36,906 bases of DNA, from assembly GCA_034432935.1 (NCBI GenBank), contig DAOUBD010000041.1, forward strand, positions 1-36,906, given 5' to 3'. This DNA comes from DAOUAG01 sp034432935. GTDB lineage: Bacteria; Chloroflexota; Dehalococcoidia; SM23-28-2; RBG-16-64-32. Under the pieces are notes generated by a model. That model made no database searches. It was not told the origin of the DNA and saw only the letters and a list, made by a program, of their open reading frames with translations. A program made the translations under genes and the position numbers. Below, one piece after another: positions 14,484-22,646 of the stretch (positions within the stretch are counted from its first letter, which is position 1; every line of letters starts with the position of its first letter).

Positions 14484-15581
14484 TTACCCCGAGTAAGCGC
14501 CCTTGGCCCGCCTTAGGAGGTAGAGGAAGAAGGGCACCCCGCATACAGCCGTAACGATACCCACAGGCACCTCCGATGGCTGATCGACGGTCCGCGCCAG
14601 GAGGTCGGCCCCGATAAGGAAGGCGCCCCCGTAGAGCATCGACAGCGGCAGGAGGTGCCTGTGGTCAGGCCCCCAGATGAGCCTCACAGCGTGGGGAACG
14701 ACGAGGCCGACGAAGCCGATGGTGCCGCTAACCGAGACGGCGGCAGCGGCGGCAAGGGAGGCAGCGCCCAGAAGCACTACCTTGGCCCACTCCACGTCGA
14801 TGCCCAGGTGGCGCGCCTGCTCTTCGTCCAGCGCCAAGACGTTCAGCACCCGGGCGTAGGCCAGCACTACGGTGCAGGCCGGGAGGGCATAGGGAAGCAT
14901 CCAAAGAAGCTTGGACCAGGAAGCCGTGTTGAATCCCCCGAGCACCACGCTCAGCACCGTCAGGGCGCTGCTAGTGTCCTTCAGCATCAGGTACGAGGTA
15001 ACCGCCGTCGAGAGGGAGGCCACGGCCACGCCGGCCAGCACCAGGGTCGTGACCGGAGCGACCCCATCCGTCCGGGCGACGGCGTAAACCAGCGCCACTG
15101 AGGCGATGGCTCCGGCGAAGCTGGCCAAGGGCAGTACGCTGAGGCCATGCCAGACCACGGGCGCGTCGGAGACGATGACGATGGTGGCAGCCAACGCGGC
15201 GCCGGTGGCGACGCCGATGAGGTAGGGGTCGGCCAAGGGGTTGCGGAAGACCCCTTGATAGGTGGCCCCAGCCGTGGCCAGGGCCGCCCCTACCGCCCCG
15301 GCCAAGAGCACCCGCGGCAGGCGAACATCCCAGACGATGGTCCCCCAGACTGCCGGCAAGTCCGCCGGGCCGGCCCAAGGCAGGTGGGACCAGAGGACGC
15401 GGACGGTGGCATCCAGGGGCACGGCCACGGGGCCCAGGGCGAGGCCCAAGAGCAGGGCCCCAGCCAAGACGGCGCTCCCCAGAGCCAGGCGCGGCCAAAG
15501 GGGCGGACGGACGCTGGCCAGAACATCGGCCGCCCGCGCCCGGCCCAGAGGCAAGGCAGGGGAGCGCCGCAAAACGTTCAT
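14484..15581 (-). CDS. btuC: Cobalamin ABC transporter permease (FecCD family)
   Basis: A 365-residue integral membrane protein with about ten hydrophobic segments. Family landmarks are RLPRVLLAGAVGAALATAGATYQGVFRNPLADPYLIG (about 88-124), the ATPase contact region LGIDVEWAKV, and VSGTIGFVGLVVPHAVRLIWGPDHRHLLP (about 282-310). The start overlaps the btuF stop (ATGA). Forms the membrane channel of the BtuFCD importer. Confidence 0.92.
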   Translation of the reverse strand: MNVLRRSPALPLGRARAADVLASVRPPLWPRLALGSAVLAGALLLGLALGPVAVPLDATVRVLWSHLPWAGPADLPAVWGTIVWDVRLPRVLLAGAVGAALATAGATYQGVFRNPLADPYLIGVATGAALAATIVIVSDAPVVWHGLSVLPLASFAGAIASVALVYAVARTDGVAPVTTLVLAGVAVASLSTAVTSYLMLKDTSSALTVLSVVLGGFNTASWSKLLWMLPYALPACTVVLAYARVLNVLALDEEQARHLGIDVEWAKVVLLGAASLAAAAAVSVSGTIGFVGLVVPHAVRLIWGPDHRHLLPLSMLYGGAFLIGADLLARTVDQPSEVPVGIVTAVCGVPFFLYLLRRAKGAYSG

Positions 15582-16573
15582 GGGAAGAGATCTGGATACA
15601 GCAGGCCCGCCAACGTCTGCATAGCTTCGACTAAACGCGGGCCGGGACGGCTCACGATGTCGGGGTCGATCACGTGCACCCGGCCGCTTTTCACCGCCGA
15701 GATGCCCGACCAGCCCGGGCGCTGCGCCACCGTGGATGGCGACTCGCCGGCGTCCTCGTCCGCCAGAACGATGACCTCTGGATCAGCCCTGATGATCTCC
15801 TCTGCCGACATCTGCGGGAAAGCCTGGCCGGTAGAATCGGCGATATTCTGGGCCTTCAGGGCCGAATACAGGTCGCCTACGAAGCTGCCGGGCCCAGCGG
15901 TGTAGTAGGTGTTGTCCACCTCGTGGAACACCCTCGGCCCCTTGTCCACACCCGCCAGCTTCTTTTCGATGGCGGCCATGGCGCCGCGCATGGATTCCGC
16001 AGCCTGGGCCGCCTCCTTGGCGTGGCCAGTGACCTTGCCCAAGAGCTCCATCTGCTGGAACACCCCTTCGATGGACGAGGGCGATTGGAGCACAATGGCG
16101 TTGATCCCCGCCGATTGAAGGCTGTCAACCAGTCCGCCTGGATCGTAGAAGATGATCACCAGGTCCGGTTGGAGGGCTACGATGGACTCGACGCTGGGGG
16201 AGAAGGAGTCGATGTGGGTAAGCCCTTGAGCCGCCTTCGGGCAATCGGAGAAGTTGTCGGCCCCGGTCATCTGCCCGCCTGCCCCGATGGCGTAGAGCAT
16301 CTCCGTGTGCCCCGCGCTCAGGGAGACGATGGCCTTGGGGGGCGATTGCACGGACACCTGCCGGCCAGCATCGTCCTTGACTTGAACCGGGAAGCCGGAG
16401 GCGTCCGCGGCGCTAGATGGAGGCGTCTGGGCGCAATCGAAAGACCAGATGGCGGCCGTACTGGTGGGCAAGGCTGTGGGCGTGGCGCTGGGCGCTGTGC
16501 CGCCGCCACCACAGGCGGCAGTCACCAGAACAATAGCGGCGGCCAGCGCCGCTAACAGACGACGTGTGAACAT
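15578..16573 (-). CDS. btuF: Cobalamin-type ABC transporter substrate-binding lipoprotein
   Basis: A 331-residue extracytoplasmic binding protein. The signal has lipobox TAAC (Cys21), then a low-complexity Ala/Thr/Pro linker. The periplasmic-binding-protein fold is seen from SPPKAIVSLSAGHTEMLYAIGAGGQMTGADNFSDCP through VESIVALQPDLVII to EEIIRADPEVIVL and RPGPRLVEAMQTLAGLLYP. Similar to BtuF/FhuD-like class III proteins. First gene of the operon; GGGAGGTG precedes the ATG, and a cobalamin riboswitch and a terminator hairpin lie in the leader. Confidence 0.9.
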   Translation of the reverse strand: MFTRRLLAALAAAIVLVTAACGGGGTAPSATPTALPTSTAAIWSFDCAQTPPSSAADASGFPVQVKDDAGRQVSVQSPPKAIVSLSAGHTEMLYAIGAGGQMTGADNFSDCPKAAQGLTHIDSFSPSVESIVALQPDLVIIFYDPGGLVDSLQSAGINAIVLQSPSSIEGVFQQMELLGKVTGHAKEAAQAAESMRGAMAAIEKKLAGVDKGPRVFHEVDNTYYTAGPGSFVGDLYSALKAQNIADSTGQAFPQMSAEEIIRADPEVIVLADEDAGESPSTVAQRPGWSGISAVKSGRVHVIDPDIVSRPGPRLVEAMQTLAGLLYPDLFP

Positions 16574-16599
16574 GGTGCATCACCTCCCGAAACTAGTCG

Positions 16600-16800
16600 G
16601 AAGGCACGGTAGCGCAGAAAAGGACGACCCCTGCCGGGATCGGCAGGGGTTTCGCACTCGTTCCGCGGGCCCATGCCTTTCCTCGAAGGCTGGTACTCGG
16701 ACAAGGGCAGGCGACCTGGCTTCCGCGGTGTCACGGAGGACCCGCGGCTACAGTTGCGGGACAGCGCCGGCCTCTAACCGGCTTCGCTCTTAGCTCCTGC
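16600..16800 (-). ncRNA. Cobalamin (AdoCbl) riboswitch
   Basis: The minus strand contains the core GCTGTCCCGCAACTGTAG (about 16770-16750) preceded by the stem CCGG-TTAGAGG-CCGG, and the B12 box AAGCCAGGTCGCCTGCC (about 16721-16705). This is the standard order of the cobalamin aptamer. Binding of the cofactor is expected to repress the downstream btuF-btuC-btuD-ATR operon. The exact 5' end of the aptamer is uncertain. Confidence 0.88.
16627..16650 (-). terminator. Expression-platform hairpin of the cobalamin riboswitch
   Basis: ACCCCTGCCG (16627-16636) pairs perfectly with CGGCAGGGGT (16641-16650) around a 4-nt loop. On the minus strand a TTTT follows 5 nt after the stem, so the U-run is slightly displaced. 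It lies between the B12 box and the btuF start and may terminate transcription when cobalamin is bound. Confidence 0.55.
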
Positions 16801-16873
16801 GCCCCGCCAGCGAGCGGCCCACTGACAGGGCGTCGTGGAGACCCTTGTCCAACCGTATTCGTTTTTCGATCGC

Positions 16874-16903
16874 ATTATGGCAGCCCAGTCGAGGGCCGGT
16901 CAA
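16874..16903 (-). promoter_or_regulatory. Predicted promoter of the cobalamin operon
   Basis: Minus strand: TTGACC (16903-16898), 18-bp spacer, CATAAT (16879-16874). It would start transcription near 16867, about 65 nt ahead of the riboswitch. Confidence 0.5.
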
Positions 16904-16982
16904 GGACCCCTTCCGACCGTCCGCCTCACTAACCGCGCCTCCGCTCGGGCGCTTCAATGCTGGGGCGCGGAGGTGGGCCCGC

Positions 16983-17011
16983 TTGTGGCAGCTCCGCTGG
17001 TTCCGTACGAT
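16983..17011 (+). promoter_or_regulatory. Predicted promoter of the SDR gene
   Basis: TTGTGG (16983-16988), 17-bp spacer, TACGAT (17006-17011), 37 bp before the chosen start codon. It supports the internal start at 17048 rather than a longer open frame reaching back to 16835. Confidence 0.4.
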
Positions 17012-17047
17012 ACACGCGCAGTTTTGGCCGAAGGGAGGCTGAGCGCT

Positions 17048-17839
17048 ATGGACATGGGCCTGGCAGGAAAAGCCGCCTTCGTGGGCGGCGCCAGCAAGGG
17101 GATCGGGAAAGCCATCGCCTTGGCGCTGGCGCGCGAGGGCTGCCGGGTGGCCATCTGCGCGCGCCATCAGACGCCGTTGGAGGCCGCGGCCGAAGAGATC
17201 CGGCGGGAGACGGGAACAGCCGCCCTGCCCCTGGTCTGCGACATGGCCCGCCATGACGATATCGTTTCAGCCATTGCGCAGGCCGTCCAGACCTTCGGAC
17301 GGCTGGACATCCTGGTGAACAACGCGGGTGGCCCGCCCACCGGCACCTTCGACCGGTTGGACGAGGCCTACTGGCGCCATGCCCTGGATCAGAACCTGCT
17401 ATCGGCGGTCCGCGCCATCCGCGAGGCGCTACCCCACCTGCGGAGGTCCGGTTCGGGGCGCATAATCAACATCACATCGGTGGCCGTCAAGCAGCCCATC
17501 GACGGCCTGATGCTCTCCAACACGACCCGCTTGGGGGTGGTGGGCATGGCCAAGACCCTCTCCCGGGAGCTGGCCCCGGAGGGCATCACCGTGAACAACA
17601 TCTGCCCCGGCAACATCGCCACCGAGCGGTTGGTGTCCCTCATCGAGGAGCGCGCCAGGCGCCAGGGGGTCCCGATGGAGCAGGCGGTGGCCATCGAGGA
17701 GGCACGGGTCCCCATGGGCTTCCTGGGCGAGCCTGAGGACGTGGCTAACCTGGCCGTTTTCCTAGCTTCGGCCAAGGCGCGCTACATCACCGGATGCACC
17801 ATCCAGGTCGACGGCGGAAGCACCACCGCCGTCTTCTGA
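17048..17839 (+). CDS. SDR-superfamily protein with atypical catalytic residues
   Basis: A 263-residue Rossmann-fold protein similar to 3-oxoacyl-ACP reductases. The start at 17048 follows GGGAGG and begins directly with the fold (MDMGLAGKAAFVGGASKGIGKAIA). The dinucleotide loop GGASKGIG (13-20) and NNAGG (91-95) are present, and Ser144 is kept in NITSV. The YxxxK motif is not: LSNTTR has Ser157 and Arg161 at those positions. This matches the beta-ketoacyl reductase-like subgroup described as lacking a perfect SDR tetrad. The C-terminal GCTIQVDGGSTTAVF is normal. It may still bind NAD(P). The substrate is unknown. Confidence 0.85.
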   Translation: MDMGLAGKAAFVGGASKGIGKAIALALAREGCRVAICARHQTPLEAAAEEIRRETGTAALPLVCDMARHDDIVSAIAQAVQTFGRLDILVNNAGGPPTGTFDRLDEAYWRHALDQNLLSAVRAIREALPHLRRSGSGRIINITSVAVKQPIDGLMLSNTTRLGVVGMAKTLSRELAPEGITVNNICPGNIATERLVSLIEERARRQGVPMEQAVAIEEARVPMGFLGEPEDVANLAVFLASAKARYITGCTIQVDGGSTTAVF

Positions 17840-17859
17840 AGGGACCCGGGCTGCGGCTT

Positions 17860-19809
17860 CTAGCTAGGCCGGCCCGAGTAACTCGGGTCGTTCTTGTCGA
17901 TCCAGACGTTGGCCACCCAGTACTGGTTGCCGAACCACGGCCAGCTCGTGCGGTTCTTGAGGTAGGGCCAAGAGATGCTTCCGCCGCCTGGCGCGGCGTA
18001 CTCGATGCGGCATAGAGTGCCGGGCGCATCCTGTTTCGTGACCCCCAGGATGTAGCGCTGGATCTGGTATCCCAGGTCCAGCCGCTTCTGATAGTCGAAC
18101 TCCCGCCGCTGGGCGTCCAGCAAGAGGTCCAGGTCCGGGTCGGAGACCTTGAAGGAGTTCTTAGGGCCGCCCGTCTTGAAGTACGGGTAGACCCAGTCGT
18201 CCAGGTCGATCCAGCCGTTGTCAAAACCCCAGGTCATGGGCGCCTGGTCGCACTCTTCCTTCAGGAGCCCTTCGGCGATGCGGGAATACGGCAGCGTCTG
18301 GAACTTTATCTGCGACTCCATCCCCAGCACCTTGCGGATGCTCTCGATGTAGGTAGTGGCAAAACGGCGGATGTAATCAGGCACGTCGGCAAACCAGATC
18401 ATGGGGATCTCCGGCTTGCCCGCGGCCTCGTACAGCTGGCGTGCCTCTTTCAGGTCCTGCTCCCGCTCCGGGCCGAACCGGTAGCCAGGCAGGCTCAGGA
18501 GCTCCTCGTCGGGGAGGGCCCAGTACTTGATGGCGCTGCCCACGGGGCCAACCTTCTTCCAGGTGCCGCTGCCGATGACGTCCACCACCTGTTGGCGATC
18601 GACAGCCAGGTGCAGGGCCCGGCGTACCCGCCAGTCATCGAAGGGCTTGCAGTAGACCTTCAGCCGCGAATTAACCCAGCCGGAGACCTGCTGCTGCTGG
18701 ATCTCCAGCTCCGGGAACTCCGCCTTGATGTTCTTGATCCACTGCGGGTTGTCGATGAAGCCTGCCGCGTCGATCTCCTTGCGGCGGAACAGAGACTCGA
18801 TGGTGGCGTCGTTCAGACCCTGGCCCGTCGCCTTGTAGGCATCCAGATACGGCCGGCCCAGCTCCGGTTCGCCCCAGCCGAACCACTCAGGGTTGCGCAC
18901 GGCTGTGAACTCGATGCCGAACTTCAGGGTGTCCCACATGAAGGGCCCGGTGCCGATCATCCGCCCTGCCGGCTTGGGCTCGCGGTCCCCGTAGGCGTCG
19001 ACGGAGTCCCAGGGCTTGGTATCGCCGGGGGCCGGCTCCATGTCCACGATCTCGGCGGGGATGATCATGGCGTTGGTGTCGGCCAGGAAGTGATAGAAGG
19101 GGGCCACGGGCCCCTTGGTCACGATCTTTATCGTATAGTTGTCGATCTTCTCGATGGTGTCGATGGTCCCGTACTGGCTGGACCGGTAATAATAGGCCCG
19201 CTGCTTGCTGTCCGGGTTGCGCTGGCGGTTGAAGCTGAAGATCACGTCGTCGGCCGTAAGCTCCCGGCCCGCCAGCTTGGGAAAGTTCTTCCGGGCCATC
19301 TCGCTGTTGTGGTACTTGACGCCCCGGCGCAGCTTGATGATGTAAGTATCCGGCGGGTCACCGATCATCTCCGGCGCGCTCTCAGCAAGATCGGGGAGGA
19401 TGTTCTCCCACGTCGGCTCCTCGTGGCTGGCGTAGCGATACAGCTTGCTGAACACCGCCGACTGGTTGGAGTACATGGGGCCGAACTGGGTCTGGTGGGG
19501 GTCGTAGCGGTCCAGGACGACAGGATCGAAGCCGATGTAGACCAGCTTGCCGCCCCTGGAGTTATCCGGAGGCACCGAGAACTGACGCCGGCCATCGTTC
19601 GGGTAGGTGGGGTTCTGGGACTTCACCCACTCATCCCAGTCTGCGCCTGCCGGTCCCCGCGTCCCGGGCCCAGGCCCGGGCGTAGCGCCGCCGCAGCCGA
19701 CGATGGAGGCAGCGGCCAGGCCTCCCCCGGCCAGAGCGGTGCCGGCAAGAAGCCGCCGCCGGCTCATCCTTTTACGCCACAGGCGATCCCAGTAACTCTC
19801 TTCTCCCAT
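17860..19809 (-). CDS. Dipeptide/oligopeptide-type ABC transporter substrate-binding lipoprotein (family 5)
   Basis: A 649-residue extracellular solute-binding protein. The N-terminus has a twin-arginine signal (RMSRRRLLAGTALAGG, about 14-29) followed by a lipobox VGC, so it is probably exported folded by Tat and then lipidated. GGKLVYIGFDPVVLDRYDPH, DLAESAPEM, YIIKLRRGVKYHNSE and ELTADDVIFSFNRQRNP are the family 5 landmarks, and WRVRRALHLAVDRQQVVD lies in the second lobe. It is longer than the usual 520-560. Third gene of the dppB-dppC-SBP unit. The substrate is not necessarily a peptide. Confidence 0.9.
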   Translation of the reverse strand: MGEESYWDRLWRKRMSRRRLLAGTALAGGGLAAASIVGCGGATPGPGPGTRGPAGADWDEWVKSQNPTYPNDGRRQFSVPPDNSRGGKLVYIGFDPVVLDRYDPHQTQFGPMYSNQSAVFSKLYRYASHEEPTWENILPDLAESAPEMIGDPPDTYIIKLRRGVKYHNSEMARKNFPKLAGRELTADDVIFSFNRQRNPDSKQRAYYYRSSQYGTIDTIEKIDNYTIKIVTKGPVAPFYHFLADTNAMIIPAEIVDMEPAPGDTKPWDSVDAYGDREPKPAGRMIGTGPFMWDTLKFGIEFTAVRNPEWFGWGEPELGRPYLDAYKATGQGLNDATIESLFRRKEIDAAGFIDNPQWIKNIKAEFPELEIQQQQVSGWVNSRLKVYCKPFDDWRVRRALHLAVDRQQVVDVIGSGTWKKVGPVGSAIKYWALPDEELLSLPGYRFGPEREQDLKEARQLYEAAGKPEIPMIWFADVPDYIRRFATTYIESIRKVLGMESQIKFQTLPYSRIAEGLLKEECDQAPMTWGFDNGWIDLDDWVYPYFKTGGPKNSFKVSDPDLDLLLDAQRREFDYQKRLDLGYQIQRYILGVTKQDAPGTLCRIEYAAPGGGSISWPYLKNRTSWPWFGNQYWVANVWIDKNDPSYSGRPS

Positions 19810-19865
19810 CAGCTCGGCACTCCTTTCGGCATCTCCTTCGCTAGCGGACCCGCCTCCACCGCCTG

Positions 19866-20861
19866 TTAGGTCAACCGCAGGCGCGGGTCCAAGACGTCCC
19901 GCAGGGCGTCCCCCGCAAGGTTAAAGCCCAGCACCGCCATGGCGATAGCCCCGGCGGATGACAGCCCCGGCCAGGGGTGGTCTACGATGACGGGCTGGGC
20001 CTCGTTAAGCATGAGTCCCCACGACGGGCCCTCGGGCAGCTTGTCGGGCGCCACGAACCCCAGGGCCGCCTCCGCCAGGATCACTACCCCGAGGCCCGTA
20101 GAGAAGACTACGATAATGGACGCCGCGATGTTGGGCAGAATGTAGTACAACATCGTGCGGAGGTCCGAGGCCCCTATGACCCGCGCCGCCTCCACGTACT
20201 GCTGCTCGCGGGTGGAGAGCACGACGCCCCGGACGATGCGCTGGACGGTGGGCGTCCCCACCAGGCCCAAGCCAAAGGCCGCCACGATGAGGCTGGGGCC
20301 GCTGGTGAGGGGGTTAATGCTCACGATGAGGATGAGAGCGATGAGGGGCGGGAAGGACTGGAGGGCGTCCATGACCCTCTGCACCAGGACGTCCAAGAGC
20401 TTGCCGAAGTAGCCTGAGATGACGCCGATGGTGGTGCCCAAGAAGGTGGCCAGAGCCATGGCCCAGAGGCCGATGAACACCGAGCGGCGCGAGCCGTTAA
20501 CGATTCGGGCCCAGACGTCGCGGCCGGCCTTATCGGTGCCCAGCCAGTGGTCAGCGCTTGGCGCCCCGTAGCTGAAGACACGGCCCTCGCTTGTGTAGAA
20601 CACGTCTTCCGCGCGGTAACGCTGGAGCCAGGGTTCGCCAAGCTCGAACCCCAGGGGCCGGTTGGGCAGGTCGGGCGTCCCGAACTTGGCCTGGGGGGTG
20701 CCCAAAGTCATGGCCAAAAGAAAGAGAATGAGGAGGAACCCCACGGCGCCCAAGGGCTTCTTGCGGATGAAGCGCCAGACGCTCTGCCGCCAGGTAATCT
20801 TGCGGGGCAATGCGGCGGCTTCCGCTGCTACGGTGGCGACGGCTTTCTCTTCCAGATACAC
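19866..20861 (-). CDS. dppC: Dipeptide-type ABC transporter permease, DppC-like
   Basis: A 331-residue inner-membrane permease. An N-terminal cytoplasmic segment with RFIRKKPLGAVGFLLILFLLAMTL leads to the periplasmic HWLGTDKAGRDVWARIVNGSR and the EAA-like loop REQQYVEAARVIGASDLRTMLYYILPNI that contacts the ATPase. The start is GTG at 20861. The dppB gene is 13 bp upstream and the binding protein 56 bp downstream. No ATPase gene lies in the operon. Confidence 0.92.
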   Translation of the reverse strand: MYLEEKAVATVAAEAAALPRKITWRQSVWRFIRKKPLGAVGFLLILFLLAMTLGTPQAKFGTPDLPNRPLGFELGEPWLQRYRAEDVFYTSEGRVFSYGAPSADHWLGTDKAGRDVWARIVNGSRRSVFIGLWAMALATFLGTTIGVISGYFGKLLDVLVQRVMDALQSFPPLIALILIVSINPLTSGPSLIVAAFGLGLVGTPTVQRIVRGVVLSTREQQYVEAARVIGASDLRTMLYYILPNIAASIIVVFSTGLGVVILAEAALGFVAPDKLPEGPSWGLMLNEAQPVIVDHPWPGLSSAGAIAMAVLGFNLAGDALRDVLDPRLRLT

Positions 20862-20874
20862 GTCTCAACCACCC

Positions 20875-21864
20875 TTAGCTGTAGCGGATCCTGGGGTCCA
20901 GCCAACCGTAGGCGATGTCCACGAGGAGGTTGACGAAGACCAACACCACCGCCACGATGATCACGATCCCCTGGATCACCGGGAAGTCCGGGTTCTGGGC
21001 CACGGCGCTGGTGACGTAGAAGCCGACGCCGGGGATACGGAAGATGTACTCCAAAACCACGTTGCCGCTGACGATGCTGCCCAAGAGGATGCCGATGAGG
21101 GTCAGCACAGGGATTAGGGCGTTCTTCAGCGCGTGGCGGATGACGATGACCCTCTCGCGCAGCCCCTTGGCCCAGGCGGTGCGCACATAGTCCTGGCGCA
21201 GGACCTCCAGCATCTGGGAGCGCAGGAAGCGCATGATGATGGCGCCCGTGCCCAGGCCGCCCACCACTGCCGGGCCCGTCATCGTCTTGATGTTTTCGAT
21301 AGGATCATCGAACAACCCGGTATAGCTGCCTTGGGGCCCGAACCAGTCCGGTAAGAACGTGCCCTCCGCATAACGGGAGGTCAGCATTATCACCAGGATG
21401 GCCATGACGAACACAGGTATGCCCAAGAGACCTATGGCCACAAAGCGCAAGAGATAGTCTATCCAGGTGTCCTGCCTGATGGCGGAAACAACGCCCACCG
21501 GCAGGGCTATCAGGAGGGCCACCGCTATCTGGAGCAGGCCCAGCTCTATGGAGGGCCAAGCCCGCTGCTCGATCTCCTTCAGGACGGGCTCCCTGGTCTT
21601 AAAGGAGTTGCCGAGATCGAAGTGCATGAGGTCCCACATGAAGCGCCGGTACTGCTCCGGAATGGAGCTGTCCAGCCGCAGCTGCTGCCGTGTGACCCTT
21701 ACGCACTCTTCGTATTGGGTCTGGTCGCCGCCCGTGGCGCAGGCCCCTGCCCAGCGCTTCACCACGTTGTCGGAGTCTATCCGCAGGGCAAGGAAGACCA
21801 TAGTGGCCACGAGGAAGAGGACGAAAAAGTTCAGTAGCAGGCGCCTTATGATGTAGGCCCTCAT
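20875..21864 (-). CDS. dppB: Dipeptide-type ABC transporter permease, DppB-like
   Basis: A 329-residue inner-membrane permease. It starts MRAYIIRRLLLNFFVLFLVATMVFLALRI, has the family RLDSSIPEQYRRFMWDLMHFDLGNSF region, and the EAA loop LRQDYVRTAWAKGLRERVIVIRHALKNALIPVLT. First gene of the dppB-dppC-SBP operon; AGGGAGGG precedes the ATG. The 60-residue insertion in the middle (TSRYAEGTFLPDWFGPQGSYTG...) is a periplasmic loop seen in many actinobacterial and chloroflexal members. Confidence 0.92.
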   Translation of the reverse strand: MRAYIIRRLLLNFFVLFLVATMVFLALRIDSDNVVKRWAGACATGGDQTQYEECVRVTRQQLRLDSSIPEQYRRFMWDLMHFDLGNSFKTREPVLKEIEQRAWPSIELGLLQIAVALLIALPVGVVSAIRQDTWIDYLLRFVAIGLLGIPVFVMAILVIMLTSRYAEGTFLPDWFGPQGSYTGLFDDPIENIKTMTGPAVVGGLGTGAIIMRFLRSQMLEVLRQDYVRTAWAKGLRERVIVIRHALKNALIPVLTLIGILLGSIVSGNVVLEYIFRIPGVGFYVTSAVAQNPDFPVIQGIVIIVAVVLVFVNLLVDIAYGWLDPRIRYS

Positions 21865-22050
21865 GCCAAACCCTCCCTGTTTGCGGTCCTACACCTGGCG
21901 TCTGCGCGGGGACCCTGTTGTGGGGCTTACATATTGCATTGGGCGAGCGCCTCCGACGTGTCCCGGCAGTTAGTGGCTTAGAAATTAGCATCGCTCAGGC
22001 CCAGTGTCAAGCAAAGCCCAAAGCAGATTGGCACCGGGGGGCTGGACCGG

Positions 22051-22079
22051 TTGACAAGGCAAGCCGGGCAGGTTAAGAT
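22051..22079 (+). promoter_or_regulatory. Strong sigma-70-type promoter of the c-di-AMP riboswitch
   Basis: A consensus TTGACA (22051-22056), a 17-bp spacer and TAAGAT (22074-22079). The predicted start, near 22086, is 15 nt before the aptamer. Confidence 0.75.
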
Positions 22080-22100
22080 AGTTACTGAAGTCACAATGTG

Positions 22101-22222
22101 ACACGCCTAATCCCGGCTTTGCCGGGACCGGGGGAGTCAAAGCACAAGGGGTGAATCACCGGCTGGCCGGTGTAGGGTCTACCCTTTCGACCCGAACCCG
22201 TCAACTAACCCCGGCGGCGTTC
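22101..22222 (+). ncRNA. c-di-AMP riboswitch (ydaO/yuaA class)
   Basis: The conserved blocks appear in the right order: ACGCCTAATC closing with GGCGT (P1), CGGGGGAGTC, AAGGGGTGAATC (22145-22157), TAGGGT...ACCC, and CCCGAACCCGTCAACTAACC (22191-22210), where the standard class has CCGTCAGCTAACC. The class normally switches genes off when c-di-AMP is high. A terminator follows at 22241-22266 and a small zinc-ribbon gene at 22290. In other phyla the class controls cell-wall, osmolyte and potassium genes. Confidence 0.9.
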
Positions 22223-22240
22223 CGAAAGGGCCACCGTCAG

Positions 22241-22266
22241 GAGACTGGCAACCGGCCTCTTTTTTT
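22241..22266 (+). terminator. Intrinsic terminator of the c-di-AMP riboswitch
   Basis: GAGACTGG (22241-22248) pairs with CCGGCCTC (22252-22259), with one A/C mismatch, around CAA, followed by seven T. It lies between aptamer and coding region, as expected for a transcription-terminating OFF switch. Confidence 0.75.
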
Positions 22267-22289
22267 GTCCGCCATAGGGAGGTGGAGTC

Positions 22290-22496
22290 ATGCAGACAGC
22301 TCCGCCGCGAGCCTGCCCGCGGTGTCAGGGCTCAATGCTCTTTGAGGAGGACTGGTACGGCGCCTACAGCACGTGCCTGTCCTGCGGCTTCGTTTACGAG
22401 TTCGGGGCCACGGCAGCCCTCGAGCTGGAAAACGAGGGGGTTGGCGAGCACCGCCAGCGCCGCCGGCAGCCTTCCCACGGCAAGCTGCGGCTCTAG
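22290..22496 (+). CDS. Small zinc-ribbon protein under c-di-AMP riboswitch control
   Basis: A 68-residue protein. CPRC (about 9-12) and CLSC (about 29-32) form a four-cysteine zinc ribbon separated by an acidic and aromatic strand FEEDWYGAYST. The tail is basic (HRQRRRQPSHGKLRL). A strong GGGAGGTG precedes the ATG. It is the only gene between the riboswitch and the next terminator, so it is the direct regulatory target. No function can be read from the sequence; nucleic-acid binding is plausible for a ribbon with a basic tail. Confidence 0.75.
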   Translation: MQTAPPRACPRCQGSMLFEEDWYGAYSTCLSCGFVYEFGATAALELENEGVGEHRQRRRQPSHGKLRL

Positions 22497-22522
22497 ACCC
22501 CCTTCGTCCCGAGAAGCCCACG

Positions 22523-22551
22523 GGGGCGCCGCGGGCGCGGCGCCCCATTTT
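22523..22551 (+). terminator. Intrinsic terminator after the zinc-ribbon gene
   Basis: GGGGCGCCGC (22523-22532) and GCGGCGCCCC (22537-22546) pair perfectly over 10 bp with a 4-nt loop, followed by ATTTT. A very stable hairpin 27 bp after the stop codon. Confidence 0.65.
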
Positions 22552-22609
22552 GGCGCCCCCGCCCCGGCGGCATAAACCGAATATTAACCGCCCCCCAGCC
22601 GCGCCCCTC

Positions 22610-22638
22610 TTGCCTGCCGTGTCCGCCCTGGCTATTCT
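22610..22638 (+). promoter_or_regulatory. Promoter giving a leaderless transcript of the 105-aa gene
   Basis: TTGCCT (22610-22615), a 17-bp spacer and TATTCT (22633-22638). The ATG at 22647 is 9 bp after the -10, where transcription should begin; there is no ribosome-binding site. Confidence 0.5.
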
Positions 22639-22646
22639 AGGATTGC

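Noticed and set aside
16835..17047. N-terminal extension of the SDR protein
   Set aside because: It overlaps predicted promoters and has no SDR sequence; the start at 17048 has a ribosome site and opens directly with the fold.
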